Source: Micavibrio sp. UBA2137
GTDB taxonomy: Bacteria > Pseudomonadota > Alphaproteobacteria > Micavibrionales > Micavibrionaceae
DNA: 64,000 nt
Assembly: GCA_002328415.1 (NCBI GenBank)
Contig: DCXL01000003.1
Span: 110,860-174,859 of the forward strand
Direction of reading: 5' to 3'
Position 1 is the first letter of the stretch; each line of letters starts with the position of its first letter. A program made the translations under genes and the position numbers. The notes beneath the pieces are model-generated. The model saw only the letters and a program-made list of their open reading frames with translations. It had not been told where the DNA came from and did not search any database. Positions 33,745 to 41,530 of the stretch are shown here, one piece after another.

Positions 33745-35970
33745 ATGACTCGAATGAAAAGCACCTATATACGCAACTACCTTATCTTTATTGCTCTATC
33801 CGTTTTTTTTGCGGGCTCGCTTCTTTTAATTACGCAGAAGCAAAAGAAGGAAATTAATTATGCCAATTCGTGGGTTGTGCATACGACAGAGGTCATTTCA
33901 CAAGATTTAGACCTAAGGCTTTTGTTTGAAGATGTTCTGGCTGCAGAACGTCATTATATTCTAACGGGTAGTGCAGAGAGCCTTAAAAAATCTAAAGTAT
34001 TAAAGAAAAAACTTTTAAAGAATTTGGAAGTACTAAAAAAGACTTTATCTGACGCACCTGAGCAAGCGGATCTCGTTGCAAAAATGATTGCTGTTTTAAA
34101 TGCAGTTGATGTTGAAAATTTGCGTGGCAATTGGAGCGAGGATGCGGATGAATATGAAGTCATGTTGCAAAAGAAGTTAGCCATACGCGCAAATGCTCAG
34201 GAAATGTATCGCTTAAATGAACTTTTTTTGCGCAATGAACAAAATAAATTCCAAAATCGCGTTTTCGAGCTCCTAAACAAGAATAATGAATTTTTGAAAA
34301 TCTTCTTCGTATCAGGCAGCGCGTTTCTTATAATTCTTCTCTTCTTTAATTCGAACATGCTTAAATTCCAGATGGACCGTTTAAAGGTCACGGAAAAGTT
34401 AGAGGTAACCGAACAACGTCTGTCGCTCGCCTTCCAGGCGATGAATGATGGTATTTACGATTGGAATATACAGACAGGCGATTTGTATCTGTCTGAGCGT
34501 TATCTGGAAATGCTTGGCTATAACGCCGATGAATTTACACATGAAGCAGAGGCGGTTTTTGCACTTATACACAAAGACGATGAACCAAAAGTGCAGCGCA
34601 TACTTAATGAGTATTTGACAGGCAAAAGAGAGAGTTTTGCCGTAGATTTTCGAATGAAACATAAGTCTGGTCATTGGATATGGATTGATTCACGCGCCAT
34701 CCTTATTCGAGACAAATCTGATAATGAGCCATTGCGTTTAATTGGAGCACACCGTGACATCACCAATATTCGTGAAACTGAGAAAATCTTGCTGAAACAA
34801 AAACGATCGGCAGAAAAAGCCAACCTTGCGAAAAGCGAATTTTTGGCACATATGAGTCATGAAATACGCACGCCTTTAACAGCTATTGCTGGCATTGCAG
34901 AGATTCTTGATAGTAAAAATGATAACCGCCCTGAAGGTGAGAGAAAACTCGTCTCAACGCTGAAAAATAGTACAGAGTCTTTAAAAGATCTTATTAGCGA
35001 TGTTCTGGATATTTCCAAAATTGAAGCTGATGAAATGAACTTGCTTGAAGAAGAATTTAATCTGAAAGATATCTTTCAGGATATTTACGACATGATGAGT
35101 GTTAAAGCACGCGCGCGTGATTTGGCCTTTGAATTTGACGTGTCTGGTCTTACACAAACACAGTTCAAGGGCGACCGACACAGGTTGCGCCAAATCCTTG
35201 TTAATCTTGTTGGTAACGCCATTAAGTTTACCGAGGAAGGGCATGTTAAATTTAAAGCCTATACAGAAGAGAATAAGGTTATTGCTAACCAACTCTACAT
35301 TGAGATCGAAGATACAGGTATTGGTGTATCAAAGGAAAATCAAAAGCATATTTTTAAGAAATTTCAGCAAGAGGATTCTTCTTCATCGCGCCGTTATGGT
35401 GGAACAGGTCTGGGACTTCATATTTCGCAGCGCTTGGCGGCTTTTATGGGGGGGGAAATCACGCTTAAAAGTGAGTTTGAAAAGGGCTCGACATTTACTT
35501 TAACACTGCCTTATCTCACCGAATCTGAGAGTGCATCGCCTGTGCGCAAGAAAATCCAAGAAGAGGCACCTTCCCCAGATATGCATCAAAACCGCGTTCT
35601 TGTTGCCGAGGATAATGAGGCTAATACCTTAATTGTTTCGCACATACTAGAAGATCTGCAGTTGTCAGCAACTTACGTGACTGATGGTGAACAAGCACTT
35701 GATGCTCTGACCCAAAAGAAGTTTGACCTAGTGCTTATGGATATCCAAATGCCAAATCTTGATGGTATCCAGGCAACGCAACGTATTCGTGAGAAGGATA
35801 TTCGCGTCAATGGTTATCCAATCCCCATCATCGGTATGACCGCGCACGCCATGACCAGTGAGCGCGATAAGGCATTAAAAGCTGGGATGGATGATTTTGT
35901 GACTAAGCCATTTGACATTGCCGCCTGCCGACGCCGTATCAAACTACAAATATCCAAAATTTACGGATAA
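33745..35970 (+). CDS. hybrid sensor histidine kinase with CHASE3-like sensor, PAS and receiver domains
   Basis: A 741-residue membrane kinase. Membrane segments lie at about 12-30 and 185-203, flanking a helical periplasmic sensor (CHASE3-like). A PAS/PAC domain follows (about 225-345), then HisKA with phospho-accepting His372 (FLAHMSHEIRTP), an HATPase domain (about 475-590; N box NLVGNAIKFT, DTGIG and GGTGLGL) and a receiver domain (about 615-735) with Asp666 (LVLMDIQMP). It is followed by a terminator shared with the convergent ECF gene. The response regulator 0.7 kb away is a possible partner, but a phosphotransfer protein would be needed. Confidence 0.92.
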   Translation: MTRMKSTYIRNYLIFIALSVFFAGSLLLITQKQKKEINYANSWVVHTTEVISQDLDLRLLFEDVLAAERHYILTGSAESLKKSKVLKKKLLKNLEVLKKTLSDAPEQADLVAKMIAVLNAVDVENLRGNWSEDADEYEVMLQKKLAIRANAQEMYRLNELFLRNEQNKFQNRVFELLNKNNEFLKIFFVSGSAFLIILLFFNSNMLKFQMDRLKVTEKLEVTEQRLSLAFQAMNDGIYDWNIQTGDLYLSERYLEMLGYNADEFTHEAEAVFALIHKDDEPKVQRILNEYLTGKRESFAVDFRMKHKSGHWIWIDSRAILIRDKSDNEPLRLIGAHRDITNIRETEKILLKQKRSAEKANLAKSEFLAHMSHEIRTPLTAIAGIAEILDSKNDNRPEGERKLVSTLKNSTESLKDLISDVLDISKIEADEMNLLEEEFNLKDIFQDIYDMMSVKARARDLAFEFDVSGLTQTQFKGDRHRLRQILVNLVGNAIKFTEEGHVKFKAYTEENKVIANQLYIEIEDTGIGVSKENQKHIFKKFQQEDSSSSRRYGGTGLGLHISQRLAAFMGGEITLKSEFEKGSTFTLTLPYLTESESASPVRKKIQEEAPSPDMHQNRVLVAEDNEANTLIVSHILEDLQLSATYVTDGEQALDALTQKKFDLVLMDIQMPNLDGIQATQRIREKDIRVNGYPIPIIGMTAHAMTSERDKALKAGMDDFVTKPFDIAACRRRIKLQISKIYG

Positions 35971-35972
35971 AA

Positions 35973-35997
35973 AAAACCAGCCATTGCGGCTGGTTTT
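35973..35997. terminator. bidirectional terminator between the kinase and ECF sigma genes
   Basis: AAACCAGCC and GGCTGGTTT pair around ATTGC, with A-run and T-rich flanks so that it can serve both converging genes. Confidence 0.82.
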
Positions 35998-36017
35998 AGA
36001 GCAGGGATATTTATGTC

Positions 36018-36560
36018 TTACGCGGCATAACGTGTTTCTGCGTCTGCAGCTTTATCCTTAGCAAGCAAGGCATCGCGTCCATGAGTTGATTCAAGAATCT
36101 GTTGCAGTTGTGTGCGTGCACGTGACAGGCGTGACCGAACTGTACCAATTGGAATATTAAGTTCGTCTGCAACATCCTGATAAGGCATACCTTGTACACA
36201 AACCATAATCATAATTTCTTTATGTTCGTCATTAAGCTCTTTCATAGCTTCATTGACACTAGCCAATTCCATCTTCACATCTTGTGATGCTTCAGTTGTT
36301 TCAGCATTAATGTAAGGTTCTGGGTCATACTGACTTTCAAATTTAACTTTACGTCTCCAGTTTGAAACAAACATGTTGTACATGATGCGTGATGTCCAGC
36401 TAAAGAGGTTAGTACCTTCATTGAAAAGTTCTTTTTTCTCGAGCGCTCTGAGCAACGTTGCTTGTAGAAGGTCATCTGCGTTTGACTCATTTCGTGTCAA
36501 TTTCAATGCAAATTTCTTCAAGTTCTCTTGTTGTTCAAGTAGTTCTGTATCCGCAAACAT
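36018..36560 (-). CDS. ECF sigma factor, EcfG-like (general stress response)
   Basis: A 180-residue sigma factor with region 2 (about 20-80: ALKLTRNESNADDLLQATLL, then GTNLFSWTSRIMYNMFVSNW) and region 4 (about 105-165: MKELNDEHKEIMIMVCVQGM and the helix-turn-helix IPIGTVRSRLSRARTQLQQI). The pattern NADDLLQ..LLRAL with TNLFSW and YNMFVSNWRR is closest to the alphaproteobacterial EcfG type. Five promoters of the GGAAC-N16/17-NGTT type in the next 5 kb and the nearby anti-sigma-like gene are consistent with that. Its own upstream region has GGAAC, but no clear NGTT partner. The classical PhyR/NepR pair is not in the window. Confidence 0.82.
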   Translation of the reverse strand: MFADTELLEQQENLKKFALKLTRNESNADDLLQATLLRALEKKELFNEGTNLFSWTSRIMYNMFVSNWRRKVKFESQYDPEPYINAETTEASQDVKMELASVNEAMKELNDEHKEIMIMVCVQGMPYQDVADELNIPIGTVRSRLSRARTQLQQILESTHGRDALLAKDKAADAETRYAA

Positions 36561-36700
36561 TATTTTAGTCCTTTCATAACGAGTAATTCGTTTTGTTTAT
36601 GAAATTAGGTTATCGCCGTTCCGTAACATCAAAATTTCAGCTTTGTTTCAATTTGGAAAATAATTGTTTCAGTTCTGTTACATATGTTCTATAAAGCCTT

Positions 36701-37447
36701 ATGAGTAAGGCATCAGTGGCAGTTCTGGACGATGACGAGAACTTAAGATTTGTTGTAAAAAGCTATCTTGAGAGTGATGGATATAGCGTTTTTGATGCCA
36801 GCACAGGTAAAAATTTCTTCTCAATTATAGAGAATCATAAAATCGACTTGATTCTTCTTGATTTGGGACTCGGGAATGAGGATGGTCTTGGCCTTTTGCC
36901 GCTTATCAAGCAGAAAACAAGTGCGCCCGTTATTATTGTCAGCGGGAAAGACGGCACAACTGACCGCGTAGTTGGACTGGAGATGGGCGCGGATGATTAC
37001 ATTACAAAACCTTTTGAAATGCGCGAGCTTTCCGCGCGTGTGAAAGCCAATATCAGACGCACACAAGCAATGGTAACGGCCCCTGTTCAGGGTGTATCCA
37101 GTACACAAACACAGATATCTAAAGACGAAGTTAGCACAGATAATTTGCGCATTGGTGAATGGGTGTTTGATAAGGCACGCCTTCAACTTATTCATGATGA
37201 CGGCGCAATTGAAGATTTGACGAAGAATGAATACGATCTGCTTTCAACCTTCGTCGCACGCCCAAATCGCGCTATTTCCAGAGATTACCTGTACGAGGCA
37301 TTGAAGGAAGATGATTACAACAGTTTTGACCGCGCCATTGATGTGCAGGTGACCCGATTGCGTAAAAAACTGCGTGATGACCCTAAAAAGCCACGCTATA
37401 TAAAGACAGTGCGTGGTGTTGGTTATATGTTTATTGGCGCAACATGA
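36701..37447 (+). CDS. OmpR/PhoB-family response regulator
   Basis: A 248-residue two-component regulator. The receiver domain (about 5-120) contains the phospho-accepting Asp in LILLDLGLGNEDG and the conserved SGK..TTDRVVGLEMGADDYITKPF. A winged-helix DNA-binding domain follows (about 150-245), with DLTKNEYDLLSTFVARPNRA and VTRLRKKLRDDPKKPRYIKT. The linker is longer than usual (about 25 residues). The ATG is six bases from a possible -10 TATAAA and has no ribosome site, so the mRNA may be leaderless. The 3' end overlaps the convergent topoisomerase gene by 25 bases. Confidence 0.9.
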   Translation: MSKASVAVLDDDENLRFVVKSYLESDGYSVFDASTGKNFFSIIENHKIDLILLDLGLGNEDGLGLLPLIKQKTSAPVIIVSGKDGTTDRVVGLEMGADDYITKPFEMRELSARVKANIRRTQAMVTAPVQGVSSTQTQISKDEVSTDNLRIGEWVFDKARLQLIHDDGAIEDLTKNEYDLLSTFVARPNRAISRDYLYEALKEDDYNSFDRAIDVQVTRLRKKLRDDPKKPRYIKTVRGVGYMFIGAT

Positions 37448-38487
37448 GTGGCTGCGTGGCGGGATTTAAGATAGGCCTTGAAGACAGCCTCGTATTTTCG
37501 CAAACCATGCACTTTCTCATCCATGCATTTTTTAAGCGGTGATAAATTATCCTCTTTGGCCATATCCAAAAGCCCAGGGTGAATATAGCTTTCCTTTAAA
37601 ATAGCAGGCGTGTTTCCAGTTATTTCTGAAATTGTTTCCAAAACTGCTGTTTGCGTTACTTTACCGTCCTTATTTTTTAATTTGCAAAGTGTTTCAAGAA
37701 ACAGGACGGAAAAGCGCCATGTGCGCAGGTCTTTTGCGCTCATTTCATCAATATTTGTTGTCTCTTTAAGGTAACTATTAAATGTTGAGGCGGAAATTTG
37801 ATGTGTTTCGCCCGAGCGATCTTCATAAGTAAAAAGATCTTGCCCGTGATGTTCAATAATATCCTGTAATATATCGCAGAGCAGCGCGTCATGAAGCTTT
37901 CTTTCGATTTTGACATCCCCTTTCCCTTTGTAAGACAGTTTGCAGCAATGTTCATCAACCTGTTTGATGTGGTTTTTGCGTAACGTCGTCATACCAAAGG
38001 TTTTGTTTTCCTGGGCGGAGGCCTTATTACCAATGCGCATACCTGTGCGGTCTAGCAAGCGCCCCATGGTCGCCAACAGCCTCTTCTTTTCATTGGAGTG
38101 CTCTTGTTTTAAGTCTTTTCTAATTTTACGTCGCCAACTGGGCAGAATATCTGCAATTTCTGCTAAATAGCGATACTTAAAGCTATCCTGATAGGTGCGC
38201 CATTTTGCGTGGTAGAAATATTGCTTCTTTCCTGTTTGATCTTGGCCAATGGCTTGGATATGTCCGTTATCTTGCTTGCAATACCATATATCAGTGTACG
38301 ATGGAGGAACGGCAAGCGCATTCAGTCGCGCTATGATTTTGTCTTCATCAATCTTTTTTGTACCATCGTAGTAAGTGAAAGTATTTTTGTTTTTGCGGCG
38401 TTTATAACCATCGGATTCTGTATCTGTAAGTGTAAGCCCCATTCGGGATGTGAGTTCTTCTTTGTCGCTCTTATAAATTGAAACCAT
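37423..38487 (-). CDS. DNA topoisomerase IB (poxvirus-like)
   Basis: Relaxes DNA supercoils through a 3'-phosphotyrosine intermediate and needs no ATP. The 354-residue protein has an N-terminal DNA-binding domain (about 40-110, ALAVPPSYTDIWYCKQDNGH) and a catalytic domain with FGMTTLRKNHIKQVD, the KGK motif, DLRTWRFSVLFLE and, near the end, the active-site tyrosine in AILKESYIHPGLLD. This is the normal size of bacterial topoisomerase IB. It is divergent from the stress operon starting at 38608, with a 120-base gap, and its 3' end overlaps the response-regulator gene. Confidence 0.9.
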   Translation of the reverse strand: MVSIYKSDKEELTSRMGLTLTDTESDGYKRRKNKNTFTYYDGTKKIDEDKIIARLNALAVPPSYTDIWYCKQDNGHIQAIGQDQTGKKQYFYHAKWRTYQDSFKYRYLAEIADILPSWRRKIRKDLKQEHSNEKKRLLATMGRLLDRTGMRIGNKASAQENKTFGMTTLRKNHIKQVDEHCCKLSYKGKGDVKIERKLHDALLCDILQDIIEHHGQDLFTYEDRSGETHQISASTFNSYLKETTNIDEMSAKDLRTWRFSVLFLETLCKLKNKDGKVTQTAVLETISEITGNTPAILKESYIHPGLLDMAKEDNLSPLKKCMDEKVHGLRKYEAVFKAYLKSRHAATHVAPINI

Positions 38488-38538
38488 GGCTATAAAACTT
38501 CTCTTCTTTATAAAAGTTCAAAAAAGAGAGTCGTTTTT

Positions 38539-38564
38539 GGAACTTATGGGAAAACGATATGTTT
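38539..38564 (+). promoter_or_regulatory. EcfG-type promoter of the amidoligase operon
   Basis: GGAAC (38539-38543), 16 bases, TGTTT (38560-38564), 44 bases before the first ATG of the operon. It matches the consensus except for T in place of C. Confidence 0.65.
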
Positions 38565-38607
38565 GTGAGTTGAATTCGGAATTAAATTTTGAGAAAGGTA
38601 AATTAAA

Positions 38608-38907
38608 ATGGCTAAAGTAAAGAAAAATTCACCATCTAATGATCTTGATAACATTCGTCAGGACTTGGATTCACTTAAATCAAACGTTGTTAACCTCGCA
38701 CGCGATCTGAAAAGAAGTGGACGTAGCAGCACTGAAAGCATGGTTAGCACGTTATCAGACCAGCTTGCACGTGCTCGTGAAGCAAGCAATGACAAATATG
38801 AACAGGTTGAGAAATCAGTTTCCAAAAACCCAGCAAAATCAATTGCAATGGCATTTGGAGCTGGTGTACTGGCCAGTTTTCTCTTTTCACAATCACGTAA
38901 GAGATAA
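38608..38907 (+). CDS. DUF883-like small membrane-anchored protein
   Basis: A 99-residue protein with a long helical N-terminal part (about 10-75; LDNIRQDLDSLKSNVVNLAR) and a C-terminal hydrophobic stretch (PAKSIAMAFGAGVLASFLFS) ending in basic residues. This is the ElaB/YqjD/DUF883 pattern; in E. coli such proteins sit in the inner membrane and the family has been linked to ribosomes in stationary phase. It is the first gene of a five-gene operon under an EcfG-type promoter, and the next gene starts seven bases after the stop codon. Confidence 0.75.
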   Translation: MAKVKKNSPSNDLDNIRQDLDSLKSNVVNLARDLKRSGRSSTESMVSTLSDQLARAREASNDKYEQVEKSVSKNPAKSIAMAFGAGVLASFLFSQSRKR

Positions 38908-38913
38908 TTGATA

Positions 38914-39339
38914 ATGCAAAGCAACTTGACAGAATTTGTAATTAAGGGCGCTGCTGATATGGCAGCGTCCCACTTTGCAACAGCTAAGAGAAGTATTATA
39001 TGGGATGCCTTTTCTGTAGTCCTAATTTCGCTAGCTGTCATTTTCATGTCGCTTGCACTTTTCTTTTATTTTGCCTTGAACACACAACTTGCTTATGCAG
39101 GTCTGTTCACTGCAATTATTATCTTCGTATTGGCAGCAGCATGTTATGCATTTTCTCTTATGCGTAAAAGACAATTAGCGCGAGAGGCTGCACAACAACG
39201 TGAAGTATTTGCAAATCTAGCGCTTGTTGCTCTAGATAAGTATGAAGATGAAATTGAACAACCCATCAAGGAACATCCATTTTTGTCTTTAATCATTTCA
39301 GGTGTGACAGGTTACGCAGTAGCTAAGAAATACTTTTAA
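38914..39339 (+). CDS. holin-like (DUF1469-type) two-helix membrane protein
   Basis: A 141-residue protein with two hydrophobic helices at about 27-50 (DAFSVVLISLAVIFMSLALF) and 58-80, and a polar C-terminal tail. This matches the YqjE/DUF1469 phage-holin-like superfamily, which often follows DUF883 genes (yqjD-yqjE-yqjK in E. coli). ATG 38914 is used; an earlier in-frame TTG at 38908 is unlikely. The start has the weak site AAGAGAT. It is a second membrane component of the stress operon. Confidence 0.72.
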   Translation: MQSNLTEFVIKGAADMAASHFATAKRSIIWDAFSVVLISLAVIFMSLALFFYFALNTQLAYAGLFTAIIIFVLAAACYAFSLMRKRQLAREAAQQREVFANLALVALDKYEDEIEQPIKEHPFLSLIISGVTGYAVAKKYF

Positions 39340-39351
39340 TAGATTAGACTT

Positions 39352-39513
39352 ATGACTGATAAATTTTTGATATTAATTCTAGGCTTAATATTATTGGCAG
39401 GCGCACTTATTGTGTTTATGTCTGGTGATGAGATTGGGGGAACTGATATATCTTTATCATATCCACCATCTGCATCGACATCAGCTTCAGCAGCAGATTC
39501 GCTTGATCCCTAA
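39352..39513 (+). CDS. 53-residue single-helix membrane peptide
   Basis: A short protein: MTDKFLILILGLILLAGALI forms one membrane helix, followed by a polar tail rich in Ser and Ala. The ATG is 12 bases after the previous stop codon, and its stop codon overlaps the amidoligase ATG (TAATG), so it is almost certainly translated in the operon. I do not recognise a family. It may be an anchor or a small partner of the two preceding membrane proteins. Confidence 0.72.
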   Translation: MTDKFLILILGLILLAGALIVFMSGDEIGGTDISLSYPPSASTSASAADSLDP

Positions 39514-40472
39514 TGTTAAAGCCTTCTGAAAAAACAGATGGCTCAGCCCGCAGAATAGGGCATGAGTTAGAGTTTTCAAATGTGTCGCTTGCAGAAGCGG
39601 CACATTTGCTAGAAAGCATCTTTCAGGGTGAAATAACAAAAAAGCATAATAACTTAATTTCACTTGAGACTGAGGACGGTGCGTTTACCATTCTTGTCGA
39701 TTTTGAATATTTACAAGAACTTTCTAGTGACGAGGCCGCACTTAAAAAAGATGCTTTCAAAAATTACGCTAAAACAACATTAGAGGATATGTCTGAAGGT
39801 ATCGTTCCTCTTGAAATAGTAACGCCACCGCTTTTGCCAGAACAACAGGATAAAATTGACGCATTGGCCAAAAAGCTGAAAGAGGCTGGCGCTCAAGGTA
39901 CAAAAGATTCCTTGATTAACGCGTTTGGTTATCACCTCAATATTGATATTCCTGACTTGGAAGCGCCTACAATTACACGTTATTTGCAAAGTTACTGCTT
40001 GCTTGAGCCGTGGTTGGCAAAACGCGTGCAACGCGATATTACGCGCGGTATGTCTGGTTATACAAAATATTACACTACTCGCTTTAAGAAGGAAATTTTG
40101 CGCGAGAATTATGCACCGTCTCAATCAGACATCATAAATACATATCTTTATCACAACCCTTCACGTAACCGCGCGTTGGATATGCTACCCATTTTCGCCA
40201 TGATTGATGAGGAGAAGGTGCGTTTGGCAACAGGTGGAGATACACTTGTTAAAAAACGTCCCGCGTTTCATTACCGCCTGCCTAATTGTGCCCTGAACGT
40301 ACTGTCATGGACGCCATCACAGGAGTTGAAACATTGGAGTTATGTTGAGAAAGTGGCAAATGATGATAAGCTAAGAGCGCAGCTGATACGCGCATGGCAC
40401 GATTCGCTGTTCATGTCTTTCTTGAACAAAACTAAAATGAATAAAAAAATTAATGAGTTACTCGACATCTAG
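39513..40472 (+). CDS. amidoligase (glutamine synthetase-like, Amidoligase_2 type)
   Basis: An enzyme predicted to form an amide or peptide bond using ATP. The 319-residue protein has the GS-like motifs of the family: GHELEFSN (16-23) for metal and ATP binding, GYHLNID (138-144), NPSRNRALDMLPIFAMIDEE (214-233) and RPAFHYRLPNCALN (248-261). These are the regions that define the family, so the active site seems complete. The substrate is unknown. The start overlaps the small peptide gene by one base, and the glutamine amidotransferase gene overlaps its 3' end by 20 bases. Such an amidoligase-amidotransferase pairing is known from comparative genomics as a likely peptide- or metabolite-modifying module. 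Confidence 0.85.
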   Translation: MLKPSEKTDGSARRIGHELEFSNVSLAEAAHLLESIFQGEITKKHNNLISLETEDGAFTILVDFEYLQELSSDEAALKKDAFKNYAKTTLEDMSEGIVPLEIVTPPLLPEQQDKIDALAKKLKEAGAQGTKDSLINAFGYHLNIDIPDLEAPTITRYLQSYCLLEPWLAKRVQRDITRGMSGYTKYYTTRFKKEILRENYAPSQSDIINTYLYHNPSRNRALDMLPIFAMIDEEKVRLATGGDTLVKKRPAFHYRLPNCALNVLSWTPSQELKHWSYVEKVANDDKLRAQLIRAWHDSLFMSFLNKTKMNKKINELLDI

Positions 40473-41139
40473 AGCACGTAAGCCTCTTATCGCTATTTCA
40501 GGCCGTTGTGGTATTCAACCAGGCATTTATTGTGCTTATTTTCTGGTTAAATTCCTCGGGGGCATTCCGAAAATTGTTTGTTATAAAAACCCACCCGAGA
40601 AATTTGATGGGCTTCTTCTTATGGGAGGAACGGACGTTGATCCCACTCTTTATAAGGGGCGTGTAAAAGACAATTATAAATATGATCACGAGCGTGATGA
40701 GCTGGAGCTTGCGCTCATAAAACACGCTATTAAGAAGGAAAAACCTGTTCTGGGTATCTGCCGCGGGGCGCAACTCTTAAATGTAAGCTTGGGTGGAACA
40801 TTGCATTATGATGTTGCTCAGGCTTATGAAGAGGCCAAGTATCCCTCTAGCTTGCTGGCTAAAATCTTTTACCGCAAAAGCATCTACATTAATAAGGAGT
40901 CTCTCTTTTACAGGCTTGCAAATTACAAAACGATACGTAACGTAAATTCATTGCATACCCAAGCGGTTGATGAATTGGGGCGCGATTTAGAGATTACTGC
41001 CCAAGAAAAAAATGGCGTGGTGCAGGTTATTGAAAATAAGGAAAAACGCTTACTAGGGGTTCAATTTCATCCAGAACTGCTTTTCTATCGACGCTTTTCG
41101 CGGCGTATATTTGAGTGGCTTATTAAAGAAAGTGCCTAA
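40453..41139 (+). CDS. class I glutamine amidotransferase / gamma-glutamyl hydrolase-like protein (C26)
   Basis: A 228-residue enzyme with the complete triad: Cys103 in GICRGAQLLN, His206 and Glu208 in GVQFHPEL. The substrate-side His168 lies in VNSLHTQAVDE. It is closest to the PuuD-like, gamma-glutamyl-gamma-aminobutyrate hydrolase group, so it could hydrolyse a gamma-glutamyl or similar amide made by the preceding amidoligase, or donate ammonia. The ATG lies inside the amidoligase gene, so synthesis is coupled. It is the last gene of the operon. There is no terminator; the EcfG promoter of the lipoprotein follows directly. Confidence 0.88.
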   Translation: MSYSTSRARKPLIAISGRCGIQPGIYCAYFLVKFLGGIPKIVCYKNPPEKFDGLLLMGGTDVDPTLYKGRVKDNYKYDHERDELELALIKHAIKKEKPVLGICRGAQLLNVSLGGTLHYDVAQAYEEAKYPSSLLAKIFYRKSIYINKESLFYRLANYKTIRNVNSLHTQAVDELGRDLEITAQEKNGVVQVIENKEKRLLGVQFHPELLFYRRFSRRIFEWLIKESA

Positions 41140-41156
41140 AAACGATTTATCCTTTT

Positions 41157-41182
41157 GGAACTCTATAAGGGTTTTCTCGGTT
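41157..41182 (+). promoter_or_regulatory. EcfG-type promoter of the lipoprotein gene
   Basis: GGAAC (41157-41161), 17 bases, GGTTT (41179-41183). One mismatch to the consensus CGTT. The first base of the lipoprotein ATG is 40 bases further. Confidence 0.58.
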
Positions 41183-41221
41183 TGTTCTGTGAAAATAAAA
41201 TAATGAAAAAAGGATATAAAA

Positions 41222-41449
41222 ATGAAATTTTTTAAATTTTTTGCTATTCCAGCTTTAGTTCTATTTCTTGCAGCGTGTGGTAACACGACAGGTGAACGCG
41301 CTCTTTCAGGTGGTGGTATTGGTGCTGCTGGTGGTGCAGGTCTTGCTGCTGCTACAGGTGGTAGCATCGGTGGAGGCGCATTAGTCGGTGGTCTAGCCGG
41401 TGCTGCAACAGGCGCATTGACAGACGAAGATGACATCAATCTTGACTAA
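41222..41449 (+). CDS. small glycine-rich lipoprotein
   Basis: A 75-residue protein with a lipoprotein signal (MKFFKFFAIPALVLFLAACG; the lipobox is LAAC) and then a Gly/Ala-rich part (GGGIGAAGGAGLAAATGGSI and similar) of the glycine-zipper type that can insert in or span membranes. The tail is acidic (TDEDDINLD). The ribosome site AAAGGA precedes the ATG. It is under an EcfG-type promoter and followed by a terminator. It could be a stress lipoprotein of the Osm/glycine-zipper type; no specific role is visible. Confidence 0.8.
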   Translation: MKFFKFFAIPALVLFLAACGNTTGERALSGGGIGAAGGAGLAAATGGSIGGGALVGGLAGAATGALTDEDDINLD

Positions 41450-41480
41450 TTTGCGCACGCATCTTGAACATTATTGAATT

Positions 41481-41508
41481 ATAGCCCACCTTTGTGTGGG
41501 CTATTTTT
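41481..41508 (+). terminator. intrinsic terminator after the lipoprotein gene
   Basis: ATAGCCCAC and GTGGGCTAT pair around CTTTGT and are followed by five Ts. The next gene must start after it. Confidence 0.85.
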
Positions 41509-41530
41509 CATGAGGGGATATTTTCGTATC

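Noticed and set aside
36561..36700. EcfG-type promoter for the ECF sigma gene itself
   Set aside because: GGAAC is present at 36618-36622 on the minus strand, but there is no NGTT at the right distance.
33745..37447. Kinase and response regulator as the PhyR/PhyK stress pair
   Set aside because: The regulator has a winged-helix DNA-binding domain, not the sigma-like domain of PhyR, and the kinase is a HisKA hybrid, not an HWE-type kinase.
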